Shown here piece after piece: positions 1 to 6,004 of a stretch of DNA of 8,147 nucleotides. Position 1 is the first letter of the stretch. Each line of letters begins with the position of its first letter. The position numbers and the translations under genes were made by a program. This DNA is from CAG-791 sp963650385 (lineage in GTDB: Bacteria > Bacillota > Clostridia > Lachnospirales > Lachnospiraceae). The notes below the pieces were generated by a model. The model had not been told where the DNA came from. It did not search any database and was given only the letters and a program-made list of their open reading frames with translations. Location: NCBI GenBank assembly GCA_963650385.1, contig CAVJLL010000083.1, positions 1-8,147 of the forward strand. The letters are read 5' to 3'.

Positions 1-126
1 GCGGCTTTGAGGCCGTACTCACCTATCCTTGATCCAAAAAGTCCAGTATTCATGCGGTTTTTCGGGCTTCCCTCTCTCAGTAAACCCATAGGTAAACCCA
101 CGAAATCGCGAAATTTTTGGTGCATT
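1..126 (-). other. Left-edge region: possible element end and partial open frame
   Basis: This stretch follows the stop codon of integrase 1 and should be close to the end of the element if, as is common, the integrase is terminal. A minus-strand frame opens with ATG at 125-123, one base past the integrase TAA, and stays open to the window edge. Internal ATGs lie at 89-87 and 53-51, the latter beginning MNTGLFGSRIG. I do not recognise the product, and no strong ribosome binding site precedes any of the starts. A 9-bp direct repeat, GTAAACCCA, occurs at 80-88 and 92-100, and a small inverted repeat (CGGC/GCCG) lies at 2-15. The frame could be a flanking chromosomal gene, a junction fusion, or chance. 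Confidence 0.3.
80..100. repeat. Tandem 9-bp direct repeat GTAAACCCA
   Basis: Two exact copies of GTAAACCCA lie at 80-88 and 92-100, with a 3-bp spacer and a 12-bp period. They are just downstream of the integrase 1 stop. Short direct repeats beside an integrase gene at an element end are the usual form of integrase arm-binding sites, as in Tn916-like elements. The repeat is seen directly; the binding role is inference. Confidence 0.4.
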
Positions 127-1338
127 TTAACGCAGCCCGAATGCAGCATTCACAACGCTGCTTAATTCCTCAGGTTTATTATACTTGACTTTCGCATAGA
201 TGTCCATAGTCGTTTTGCTGTTCTCATGGCCTGCCAGATACTGCACCGTCTTAGGATCAACACCTTTGTAAATCAGATTAGTGATGTAGGTGTGCCGCAG
301 CATGTGCGGAGTCACCTTGAAGTCCATCGTATACACCAGCTTGGGATTGTTCGGCTGATGCTCACCAAGCCTTGGCTTTATTCTATGCTTGATGGACTGT
401 CCATTTACATAGGTGTAATAACAGCGTTCTGCGGTAGAACGGACTGTTATGTACTTCCAGACCCTCACAAACTGTTTTTCCGTCAAAACAGTTCCCTTTG
501 AATTGGAGATCACATATTCCGATTCTGATTTTTCCCTTTCTTCCCTGAGGCAGGTTACCAGGCATTTGGGAATCGGAACATCTCGTTTCGCTGCCGGTGT
601 CTTCAAAAGCGTGTTGACTACCGGCTTACCGCCTTCCACATGCCATGCACGCCTTATCGAAATGTACGGCGTTTTTTCATCTAGGAATACGCAGTCCCAT
701 TTCAATCCAAGAATCTCTTCTCTACGCAATCCCGCGTACAAGCCGATCATCACGAAGACATACGGCGGAAGCTCACGAATGCTATCCAGCAAAATGGCAG
801 TCTGATCATCCGTCAAAGCCTCGCGCCGTTTCGCAGGCTTTCCGCCTCTTGCGCATATCGTTTTGGATGGATTCTCTTTGATCACCTTGCTTTCTTCTGC
901 CGAATTAAAAATGTTCTTAATCAGCATATTGAGCTGACCATACATTCCGGAAGAACCTTTTGATAGCGGAACCATCAGCAGCCGCAGGTCATCAGTGGTC
1001 ACCTCGTCCATGTACATCTGTCCAATCGGCCCCACGATGTACCGATTCACCATTCGCGCATATCCTTCCAACGTATTGGTTCTTACCGTTCCTGACCGCA
1101 TCAGCAGCCATTTTTCGCAATACTCCTCCACGGTCGGATTCTCTCTATGGAAAACCACTTCCGCAATTTTCTTCTGGGCATCTTCCACCCGGTCATATAA
1201 TTCTTCGCGTGTCAGCCCATAAATCGCTACTCGCTTTCCGTCTGCATCTGTAATCCGGGTGCGGTAATACTGTACCCCTTTCATCATCACTGTTCCGTAT
1301 TCCGGAAGTTCAACCGGACGCTTTTTCCCTTTAGCCAT
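127..1338 (-). CDS. Tyrosine recombinase (integrase 1)
   Basis: This is a 403-residue tyrosine site-specific recombinase, the class that integrates and excises mobile elements through a covalent 3'-phosphotyrosine. The order is an N-terminal arm-binding-like region (residues 1-65), a SAM-like core-binding domain (about 68-165, from PTVEEYCEKWLL) and a catalytic domain (about 175-395). The catalytic set is complete: Arg205 in YAGLRREE, Lys246, His345 and Arg348 in HMLRH, His371 in LAGHENS, and Tyr381 in MDIYAKV. I chose ATG 1338 because GGAGGAG sits about 8 nt upstream; the longer frame to 1368 places that site inside the gene. It is a close paralogue of the recombinase just upstream, but a terminator separates them and it has its own promoter. 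Being outermost, it is the better candidate for the integrase acting at the element end. Confidence 0.93.
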   Translation of the reverse strand: MAKGKKRPVELPEYGTVMMKGVQYYRTRITDADGKRVAIYGLTREELYDRVEDAQKKIAEVVFHRENPTVEEYCEKWLLMRSGTVRTNTLEGYARMVNRYIVGPIGQMYMDEVTTDDLRLLMVPLSKGSSGMYGQLNMLIKNIFNSAEESKVIKENPSKTICARGGKPAKRREALTDDQTAILLDSIRELPPYVFVMIGLYAGLRREEILGLKWDCVFLDEKTPYISIRRAWHVEGGKPVVNTLLKTPAAKRDVPIPKCLVTCLREEREKSESEYVISNSKGTVLTEKQFVRVWKYITVRSTAERCYYTYVNGQSIKHRIKPRLGEHQPNNPKLVYTMDFKVTPHMLRHTYITNLIYKGVDPKTVQYLAGHENSKTTMDIYAKVKYNKPEELSSVVNAAFGLR

Positions 1339-1385
1339 GCGTTCTCCTCCTCGTCTATCTTCATACATTGCGTGTTGTCACTTTT

Positions 1386-1414
1386 ATTATCATGGCGTGC
1401 ACCACTTCCTTCAA
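1386..1414 (-). promoter_or_regulatory. Promoter of integrase 1
   Basis: On the minus strand a -35 TTGAAG (1414-1409) and a -10 GATAAT (1391-1386) are separated by exactly 17 nt, about 50 nt upstream of the integrase 1 start. It lies just past the terminator of integrase 2, which fits independent transcription. The flanks resemble the promoter region of integrase 2, sharing CGACATC before the -35 and a CAACA box after the -10. Confidence 0.65.
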
Positions 1415-1431
1415 GGATGTCGAATGTATGT

Positions 1432-1464
1432 AAAAAGGGCAGGGATTTTTGACCATCCCTGCCC
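1432..1464 (-). terminator. Intrinsic terminator after integrase 2, possibly bidirectional
   Basis: A perfect 10-bp stem (GGGCAGGGAT at 1437-1446 with ATCCCTGCCC at 1455-1464) encloses an 8-nt loop and is followed on the minus strand by five T. It lies 22 nt past the integrase 2 stop. On the plus strand the stem is followed within a few bases by TTTTTT, so it could work in both directions. Confidence 0.9.
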
Positions 1465-1485
1465 CAAGTTTTTTCTAATTTACTC

Positions 1486-2694
1486 TTAATCCCACGATGC
1501 AAAAGCATCTTCCAGCACTCCTGCGAGCTGCTCTGGGCGATTGTATTTCACCTTAGCGTAAATATCCATGGTGATCTTGCTGCTTTCATGACCGGCAAGA
1601 TACTGAACTGTCTTCGGATCAACCGAAGCATGAATCAGATTCGTAATATAGGTGTGCCGCAGCTGATGCGGAGTCACCTCAAAGTCCAGACTGTAAACCA
1701 CATTTCCATTGTGTGCTGCCTTTTTCCCCAGAACCGGCTTCACCGTATGCTTTACCCTCTTGCCATCTTCATAGCGGTAATAGCAGCGTTCCTTGGTGGT
1801 ACGGGTTACGATATACTGCCATAATCTCTTGAACTGCGTATAGGACAAAGGTTCTCCATCCCGGTTTGCAACCACATAATCCGATGTCGATGTCTTCTTC
1901 GCCTCTTTCAGGCATTCCAGAAGATTGTCCGGAAGAGGGACATTCCGATGCGCTGCCTTTGTTTTCAGCTCTGTCAGAATCACCGGACGATTATGCTCCG
2001 TATGCCAGGCTCTCCGAACGGTAAGGTACGGAGCCTCGCAATCCAGATACACCGAATCCCATTGAAGTCCGAGGATTTCTTCTCTCCGCAATCCTGCGTA
2101 CAGCCCCAGCATCACAAACACATACGGCGGCAAACCGTAAATGGCATCCAGCAGCTTATCCACCTGCTCATCCGTAAGCGGGAGGCGGTCCTTCTGGGGA
2201 ATCCCGCCCACATTCTTCTTCAGATAGATGGTCGGATTCTCATCAATGATCTTACTCTCCATTGCTGCCGTGAAAATACACTTATAGATAACGTTCACCG
2301 ATTTGTATACGGATGCCGACTTTTTCGATGCCGCCAACAGTGCCAGGCGAATGTCATCCGCTGTTACATCTCCCATATGCATATCGCCCAAGGGCTTGAT
2401 AATGTAGTTCTTCACCTTCGATGTATAGTCAATCAGCGTTGTCATCCTGATCTGTGCCGACTGCATCAGCAGCCATTTCTCGCAATACTCTTCCACCGTG
2501 GGTGTACTCCGGCGATACGTCTTGTTCTCAATCTGCTGGATCGCTTCCTGTTCCTTCTGGTACAGTTCCTCTCTCGTCCTTGCATATAAGGAAACCCGCC
2601 GTCCCTGCTGATCTGTTACACGGGTTCGATAATATTGCGTTCCCTTCATACTCACCGTACCATAATCGGGAAGCATTATTCTTCTTGCCGCCAT
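1486..2694 (-). CDS. Tyrosine recombinase (integrase 2), paralogue of integrase 1
   Basis: This is a 402-residue tyrosine recombinase of the same family as its neighbour. It has an arm-binding-like N-terminus (1-62), a SAM-like core-binding domain (about 65-160, from PTVEEYCEKWLL) and a catalytic domain (about 170-390). The catalytic residues are intact: Arg203 in YAGLRREE, Lys244, His343 and Arg346 in HQLRH, His369 in LAGHESS, and Tyr379 in MDIYAKV. The start ATG 2694 follows GGAGGT with a 7-nt spacer. Similarity to integrase 1 is strong along the whole length, including YGTV.MKG.QYYRTR near the N-terminus and PPYVFVM.GLYAGLRREEILGL. It follows the excisionase-like gene by 71 nt, has its own candidate promoter, and ends at a strong terminator. 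Both copies look functional, so they may act on different sites, or one may be redundant. Confidence 0.93.
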   Translation of the reverse strand: MAARRIMLPDYGTVSMKGTQYYRTRVTDQQGRRVSLYARTREELYQKEQEAIQQIENKTYRRSTPTVEEYCEKWLLMQSAQIRMTTLIDYTSKVKNYIIKPLGDMHMGDVTADDIRLALLAASKKSASVYKSVNVIYKCIFTAAMESKIIDENPTIYLKKNVGGIPQKDRLPLTDEQVDKLLDAIYGLPPYVFVMLGLYAGLRREEILGLQWDSVYLDCEAPYLTVRRAWHTEHNRPVILTELKTKAAHRNVPLPDNLLECLKEAKKTSTSDYVVANRDGEPLSYTQFKRLWQYIVTRTTKERCYYRYEDGKRVKHTVKPVLGKKAAHNGNVVYSLDFEVTPHQLRHTYITNLIHASVDPKTVQYLAGHESSKITMDIYAKVKYNRPEQLAGVLEDAFASWD

Positions 2695-2724
2695 ATCATT
2701 ACCTCCAATCCTGTTGATGCTTTC

Positions 2725-2753
2725 ATTATTGCGGATTCATCGTCCATACTCAA
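2725..2753 (-). promoter_or_regulatory. Candidate promoter of integrase 2
   Basis: On the minus strand a -35 TTGAGT (2753-2748) and a -10 AATAAT (2730-2725) have a 17-nt spacer. It lies in the 71-nt gap after the excisionase-like gene and about 30 nt before the integrase 2 start. It resembles the integrase 1 promoter in both hexamers and in the flanking CGACATC and CAACA boxes. Confidence 0.5.
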
Positions 2754-2765
2754 CGATGTCGATTT

Positions 2766-2996
2766 TCACCCCCGAAAGCTTCGAGGTTTGCGATATGTCG
2801 CAGCACGTTCCATCGGTTTTGCACGGTGCGTACATTTTGCAATGTACTCCTGAATCCCCACTTCTGTGAAATAAACGCAGCCGTTTTCCACATACTGAAC
2901 ATAGGAGATCAAACCGTCTGTTCTTGCAGCATCCAGTGTCTTTACGCTGATTCCCAGTATACTGGCTGCTTCTTTCCTTGTAATCAGTTTATCCAT
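2766..2996 (-). CDS. Excisionase-like HTH DNA-binding protein
   Basis: This is a small basic protein of 76 residues. It starts with a MerR/excisionase-type helix-turn-helix (LITRKEAASILGISVKTLDAAR, shown here only by its key residues Leu4, Arg7, Ala11, Gly15 and Val18) and continues with a wing-like segment to about residue 55. The C-terminal 20 residues are rich in Arg and Lys. Proteins of this type usually bind element ends to direct excision and control integrase expression. The frame extends upstream to 3068, but I prefer ATG 2996: it overlaps the MazF stop in ATGGATAA, suggesting translational coupling, and it begins just before the HTH. The longer form would overlap MazF by 80 bp. No strong Shine-Dalgarno lies before 2996 (GAAGG is very close), which also fits coupling. 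The immediate downstream gene is integrase 2. Confidence 0.8.
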   Translation of the reverse strand: MDKLITRKEAASILGISVKTLDAARTDGLISYVQYVENGCVYFTEVGIQEYIAKCTHRAKPMERAATYRKPRSFRG

Positions 2997-3411
2997 CGCC
3001 TTCTTCGCCATCCTTTCGGCATTTGCCCTGTCTTTTTTTCTCTGCCTGTTCCGGAATGTAATATCCAAGCTGAATCCTTACAGCTTCATCAATCCCACGC
3101 ATCTGCCCCTTACTTACCCGCCCAAGATAGCGAATCACGCATACCTTGTCGCAGGTGTCGAGCTGTTCTGCCAATACCATAGAAGGTTTTGCCAGTCCCT
3201 TTGCTTTACGGAGAAAGAAATGCGTTGGCTGCTTTCGCTTCTTCTCAATTTTCGATGTCAGCGGAGCAATCGTGATCGTCGGCGCATAATAATTGCCAAC
3301 ATCATTCTGAAGAACCACAACAGGACGAACACCGCCCTGCTTTGATCCGACCGGAACACCGAGATTGGCGAGATATAAATCACCTCGCCGATAAACCCAG
3401 TTTTCTTTCAT
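2989..3411 (-). CDS. MazF/PemK-family endoribonuclease toxin, no adjacent antitoxin
   Basis: This 140-residue protein has the MazF/PemK fold signature: RRGDLYLANLG near the N-terminus, then GSKQGGVRPVVVLQND (residues 22-37), ITIAPLTSK (46-54) and the EQLDT segment (82-86). Arg29 and Thr52 match the catalytic Arg and Thr of Bacillus subtilis MazF in order and spacing. MazF enzymes cut single-stranded mRNA at short motifs. The family is usually about 115 residues; this copy adds a charged C-terminal tail from about 121, rich in Lys, Arg, Glu and Gly. GGAGA lies 9 nt before ATG 3411. No MazE-like gene precedes it: upstream is about 780 nt of non-coding sequence. It is coupled to the excisionase-like gene, so it may be part of the recombination module rather than an ordinary toxin-antitoxin pair. 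Confidence 0.88.
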   Translation of the reverse strand: MKENWVYRRGDLYLANLGVPVGSKQGGVRPVVVLQNDVGNYYAPTITIAPLTSKIEKKRKQPTHFFLRKAKGLAKPSMVLAEQLDTCDKVCVIRYLGRVSKGQMRGIDEAVRIQLGYYIPEQAEKKRQGKCRKDGEEGDG

Positions 3412-3599
3412 TTACTGTTGTCTCCAATCTCCATACACTGATATGGATAAAGCCTGCCAGGTATCATGCTGATACAGCACCCAGCAGTGCTTTCTGAAAA
3501 TATGGTTTCTCTGTACTTTTTCTTATCACCCCAGAGATGTAGGATTTCTCACAGGCGGCAGTGTGCTTCACTGCTCCATTGGAATTTAACCATCCCGCC
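3412..3599 (-). promoter_or_regulatory. Hairpin-rich leader of the mazF-xis genes
   Basis: This stretch directly precedes the mazF ribosome binding site and has no credible gene. Short perfect inverted repeats follow one another: CCATA/TATGG (3431-3446), GTATCA/TGATAC with a 3-nt loop (3461-3475), AGCAC/GTGCT (3476-3491) and GCAGTG/CACTGC (3558-3574). The hairpin at 3431-3446 overlaps the outer GGAGA and lies next to the inner one, so it could affect translation, or the dyads could be DNA operator sites. No convincing -10/-35 pair was found. The regulatory role is inference; the repeats are seen directly. Confidence 0.45.
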
Positions 3600-3890
3600 T
3601 TCCTTATGGCCGGACCGCGAATTACGGAAGTATCATTGTCCCTGTCTGGCTTTAACACCGCCGCCGGTTGCAATCCGGCATTTGCTTCTGCGAAACCGCT
3701 ATCGCCCCGATGGGCTTCATGGCGTGCAGTCGAAGGCTCGACCAAACAGGAATGTACCTGAAGAATGAGTATTCAGTTTTCAAGGGACATCCGGACTTTC
3801 GTCCTTACAAAGTAAGTTTAACAAGAATTCTCTGGTTTCGCGTTGGCCCCGTAGGCGCACTTTAGTTGTCCTTGCAGGACTACCTATGGT
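3600..3890 (-). ncRNA. Candidate HEARO/OMEGA-like structured RNA without IscB
   Basis: Minus-strand sequence here is GC-rich, hairpin-dense and carries no credible gene. In 5' to 3' order it shows GTCCT/AGGAC (3880-3868), GTAAGGACGAAAGTCCGGA with a GAAA-type loop (3808-3790), GTCGA/TCGAC (3742-3729), an ATAGCGG segment with GCAG after it (about 3704-3690), GCCGG/CCGGC (3679-3663), and AAGCCAGACAGGGACAATGA (3652-3633). From memory, the published OgeuIscB omega RNA has GTAAGGCCGAAAGACCGGA, then ATAGCGGATGCCAG, then AAGCCAGGGGGAACAATCACC in the same order. HEARO RNAs guide the IscB nuclease and occur both with and without it. No IscB frame is present here. The resemblance has not been tested with a covariance model, and the ends are approximate. 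Confidence 0.45.
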
Positions 3891-3932
3891 TCGTTTTGAC
3901 TTTTCCAGTGCACTGTGCAGCCGGATTGAGGC

Positions 3933-3963
3933 AAAAAAACACCCCGTTGGTTTCCCAACGAGG
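3933..3963 (-). terminator. Intrinsic terminator with GAAA loop
   Basis: On the minus strand CCTCGTTGG (3963-3955) pairs with CCAACGGGG (3950-3942), with one G-T pair, around a GAAA tetraloop. TG and seven T (3939-3933) follow. It isolates the structured-RNA and mazF region from transcription coming out of the AbiE-like operon. Confidence 0.88.
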
Positions 3964-4188
3964 CATCGAAGACGATTCTATTCTGTTTTCTGTAAACTGG
4001 TACCCGTTTATCTCCTGGTGACCATTTGAGTCACGGTCAATGCATCAAAGTCCTTGTGCTGTGATGCAGAGTATTTTCATGGGTTTCCATCATCTAAAAA
4101 CGGTTTTTCCGTTTTTATTTTCTGATCGTTATTGGGTCAAGTCAATCGAATCCTTACTGACATCCCCTTGTCTGTTCAAACATCTATA
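3964..4188 (-). other. Non-coding gap after abiEii with a short gene-tail-like frame
   Basis: No complete gene is seen here. A minus-strand frame is open from 4076 to a TAA at 4010-4008 and ends DFDALTVTQMVTRR; it has no usable start, so it could be the remnant tail of a lost gene served by the terminator at 3933-3963. Dyads include TGCATCA/TGATGCA (4041-4068), GTGAC/GTCAC (about 4018-4034) and a 16-bp near-palindrome centred on GGTACC (3994-4009). I do not recognise the remnant. Confidence 0.3.
4096..4116. terminator. Weak AT hairpin, possible terminator of abiEii
   Basis: AAAAACGG (4096-4103) and CCGTTTTT (4109-4116) form a perfect 8-bp stem with a 5-nt loop, about 70 nt past the abiEii stop. 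On the minus strand the T-run lies within the 3' arm. On the plus strand the stem is followed by ATTTT. It is a weaker candidate than the other terminators here. Confidence 0.4.
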
Positions 4189-4947
4189 TTAAAGTGTCTC
4201 ATACATTGCTTTTAATTCTTCCAGAATCTTCTCCTTTGTTCTGCCAACCAACCCCAACTGTTTAATATCTACGTTTTCATTTTTCATACGCTGGACAAAC
4301 TCTTGAATATCGGCATAAACTCCTTGGGGAGCCACTACCTTGGCGGTGGGGTCAATCAACTCCGTCAGGCGGAAAACATCATTCTTATGTTTCTTGATAT
4401 TTTTGCTATCAACATGTTCTCCTGCGGCCTTACGATCTGTCAAATCCATCCACGCTTTTGCCTTAAATGGAATCAAATATGCCGCATCCAAGACAGTCAC
4501 TCCATCAACGACAACTTTCCCCTGCTTTAAAAATTCGTAGTAATCATTGTCTAAAAGAATAGCAGACAGACTCGAAATATCTTCGTCCATCGGCAACGGC
4601 GTTAAAACTGCATCTTCTGGAAGCTGAATAGCGTCCAGTTTTCGAGTGAAAAGTTCAATCATCGCAGGATATTGATTTGTAATTGGGTGACTAAACCGAT
4701 AAAACTGCGGTACTCCCGAACTTTTGTTGCAATGCTCATATCCCGCCTGTTTTACATATTCCCAAAATTTCCTTCCGAAATTTGCGTCAACTGCTTCTAC
4801 AATCAGAACAAGGTCAATGTCCTTTGTTGCTCGGAAATCCAAACCGTCTTCCGTCATCAGAATGTCACACGCTGTTCCTCCAATGATGGCATATTGTTCT
4901 TCACTGCCCTTGAACCATTCCTTAAAGCTATCAATTCCTGTAACCAT
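4189..4947 (-). CDS. AbiEii-type nucleotidyltransferase toxin
   Basis: This 252-residue protein resembles the AbiEii/AbiGii nucleotidyltransferase toxin family, which has a DNA polymerase beta-like fold. Visible motifs are IIGGTACDIL (residues 21-30, the GG motif), then RATKDIDLVL (39-48) with Asp43 and Asp45 as the expected metal ligands, Glu98 in MIELF as a possible third acidic residue, and PFKAKAWMDLTDRK (160-173), the Lys/Arg-rich motif of the family. Known relatives modify tRNA or other nucleic acid targets and block growth; the substrate here is unknown. GGAGG lies 7 nt before ATG 4947, inside the end of the upstream gene, and the two overlap by 17 bp, so translation is probably coupled. 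It is the toxin half of a type IV-like pair, with a likely role in phage defence or element maintenance. Confidence 0.82.
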   Translation of the reverse strand: MVTGIDSFKEWFKGSEEQYAIIGGTACDILMTEDGLDFRATKDIDLVLIVEAVDANFGRKFWEYVKQAGYEHCNKSSGVPQFYRFSHPITNQYPAMIELFTRKLDAIQLPEDAVLTPLPMDEDISSLSAILLDNDYYEFLKQGKVVVDGVTVLDAAYLIPFKAKAWMDLTDRKAAGEHVDSKNIKKHKNDVFRLTELIDPTAKVVAPQGVYADIQEFVQRMKNENVDIKQLGLVGRTKEKILEELKAMYETL

Positions 4948-5890
4948 CTATCTTCCTCCACAGTTCATTCAGCATTTCTTCTACTGCTTCTTCAACCCGT
5001 TCATCTGCATCTTCTCGCAATGCCAATGCCAGCGAAAGTTCGTCTACAATATTTTGCGTGGACAATTTTCGGGGATTGTATCTCCACATTTCTACGGCCA
5101 CTTGCACCTGCGAATCTTGCAAGCTATTGGTCATAACATCTTTCCATTGAGAGATTCTTTCTGCTGCATAACATCTGACATTCGGTGCATTCAGCATGGA
5201 ATACTCTGCCAATGCCGAATATCCACTTTCCAACAGGTCTGTTCCCACCAATCCTTTCGGAATATAAACCGTTCGTTTTACTGGATTCAGCGAGGTATCT
5301 CCTGCTTTTTGGAACAGCATTTTCGGAGAATCCTCAGAGTACAGAATCCGCTGCACACCTACTTTCCTGATATGCAGCAATCCCATTTCTTCAAGTTGTC
5401 TCGATGCCCTTGATATAGAAGTAGGTGTCAGTTCCAAGTCCTTCGCAGCTTGACTTGTGGATAGTTCTTGTGCGCTTCTATAAATGAAATGCAGTAGAAG
5501 CATCTGCGCCGATGGAAGTATTTCTCCCCGTGGCTTTTTTTCGGCGCTGCACCGTTCCTGCAAATACACTGCCATAAAGGGCAAGTAAATTTGCTTTCCC
5601 TCTACAATAAAAGGAATCTTCTCACGAATCAAATATTCTTTTTGGCGATAGCTAAGTTCTTTTAGCACCAGCACAATAGGCAAGTTCTCATTTTTCTGTA
5701 TCCGAGCAATATGCTTTTTCAGCACTTCAATCTGCTCCAGTTCTGTCTTAGGATAAATAAAAATCATTTTCTGTTCATTCATAGACACCATCTGTAAACG
5801 ATACCTTGTGGCTATAAAATTGGGCAAATGCTTAAACTCTACATCCTCATAGGTAGCCTTGACTCCCAGAACTTTATCGAGATATTCCAT
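4931..5890 (-). CDS. AbiEi-like winged-helix antitoxin and repressor
   Basis: This 319-residue protein is encoded just before the nucleotidyltransferase and overlaps it by 17 bp. An N-terminal domain (about 1-115), rich in beta strands and hydrophobic segments such as LPIVLVLKEL, is followed by a MarR-like winged helix at about 125-185 (key stretch LSTSQAAKDLELTPTSIS, with recognition-helix SRASRQLEEMG next). The C-terminal domain (190-319) has an acidic helical end. In AbiE systems the upstream gene encodes a winged-helix protein that represses the operon and neutralises AbiEii; family and order fit, but this protein is longer than classical AbiEi and its HTH is central. ATG 5890 follows AGGTG with a 6-nt spacer. 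The promoter carries a symmetric operator that this protein probably binds. Confidence 0.72.
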   Translation of the reverse strand: MEYLDKVLGVKATYEDVEFKHLPNFIATRYRLQMVSMNEQKMIFIYPKTELEQIEVLKKHIARIQKNENLPIVLVLKELSYRQKEYLIREKIPFIVEGKQIYLPFMAVYLQERCSAEKKPRGEILPSAQMLLLHFIYRSAQELSTSQAAKDLELTPTSISRASRQLEEMGLLHIRKVGVQRILYSEDSPKMLFQKAGDTSLNPVKRTVYIPKGLVGTDLLESGYSALAEYSMLNAPNVRCYAAERISQWKDVMTNSLQDSQVQVAVEMWRYNPRKLSTQNIVDELSLALALREDADERVEEAVEEMLNELWRKIDGYRN

Positions 5891-5906
5891 GTCATCACCT
5901 GCAATC

Positions 5907-5963
5907 TTAACTCCTTTTCTGCATTATAACTCTTTTTGAGTTAATATGCAATATTTGAGTTAA
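5907..5963. promoter_or_regulatory. Nested symmetric operator over the AbiE-like promoter
   Basis: Four half-sites are arranged around one dyad axis at 5935: TTAACTC (5907-5913), ATAACTC (5926-5932), GAGTTAA (5938-5944) and GAGTTAA (5957-5963). The outer and inner pairs share the same centre, and each half has a 19-bp internal period. The inner pair falls in the spacer between -10 and -35, and the outer pair flanks the promoter, so binding would block transcription. The geometry fits two dimers or one tetramer of a winged-helix repressor. Confidence 0.75.
5923..5951 (-). promoter_or_regulatory. Promoter of the AbiE-like operon
   Basis: On the minus strand a perfect -10 TATAAT (5928-5923) lies 17 nt from a -35 TTGCAT (5951-5946). 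Transcription should start near 5915, about 25 nt before the antitoxin ATG. Upstream is an A/T-tract region (about 5986-6011) that could act as an UP element, and a GTTGA/TCAAC dyad at 5969-5981. Confidence 0.85.
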
Positions 5964-6004
5964 GAGCAGTTGAAAATCAACATTATTAAAAAAATTTTTT
6001 TTAC

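Noticed and set aside
86..94. A 9-bp match, CCATAGGTA, between the left edge and the minus strand upstream of the candidate RNA (3891-3883), as a possible guide and target.
   Set aside because: Matches of this length are expected by chance between a 100-nt stretch and 8 kb, and the guide position is not known.
1287..1508. A 73-residue minus-strand frame spanning the terminator between the two integrases.
   Set aside because: It crosses a strong terminator and the integrase 1 promoter and overlaps the integrase 1 start; it has no recognisable domain.
1948..2589. A 213-residue plus-strand frame inside integrase 2.
   Set aside because: It is the reverse-complement shadow of a clear tyrosine recombinase.
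3464..3745. A 93-residue minus-strand frame beginning MVEPSTARHEAHRGD.
   Set aside because: It has no convincing ribosome binding site, no domain, and overlaps the hairpin-rich candidate RNA; both strands are open in several frames here, as expected for GC-rich structured RNA. It is probably a spurious gene call.
3412..3940. Group II intron, because of a GTGCGCC segment downstream of a terminator on the minus strand.
   Set aside because: No domain V-like hairpin with the AGC triad and no reverse transcriptase are visible, and the following sequence does not resemble a group IIC intron.
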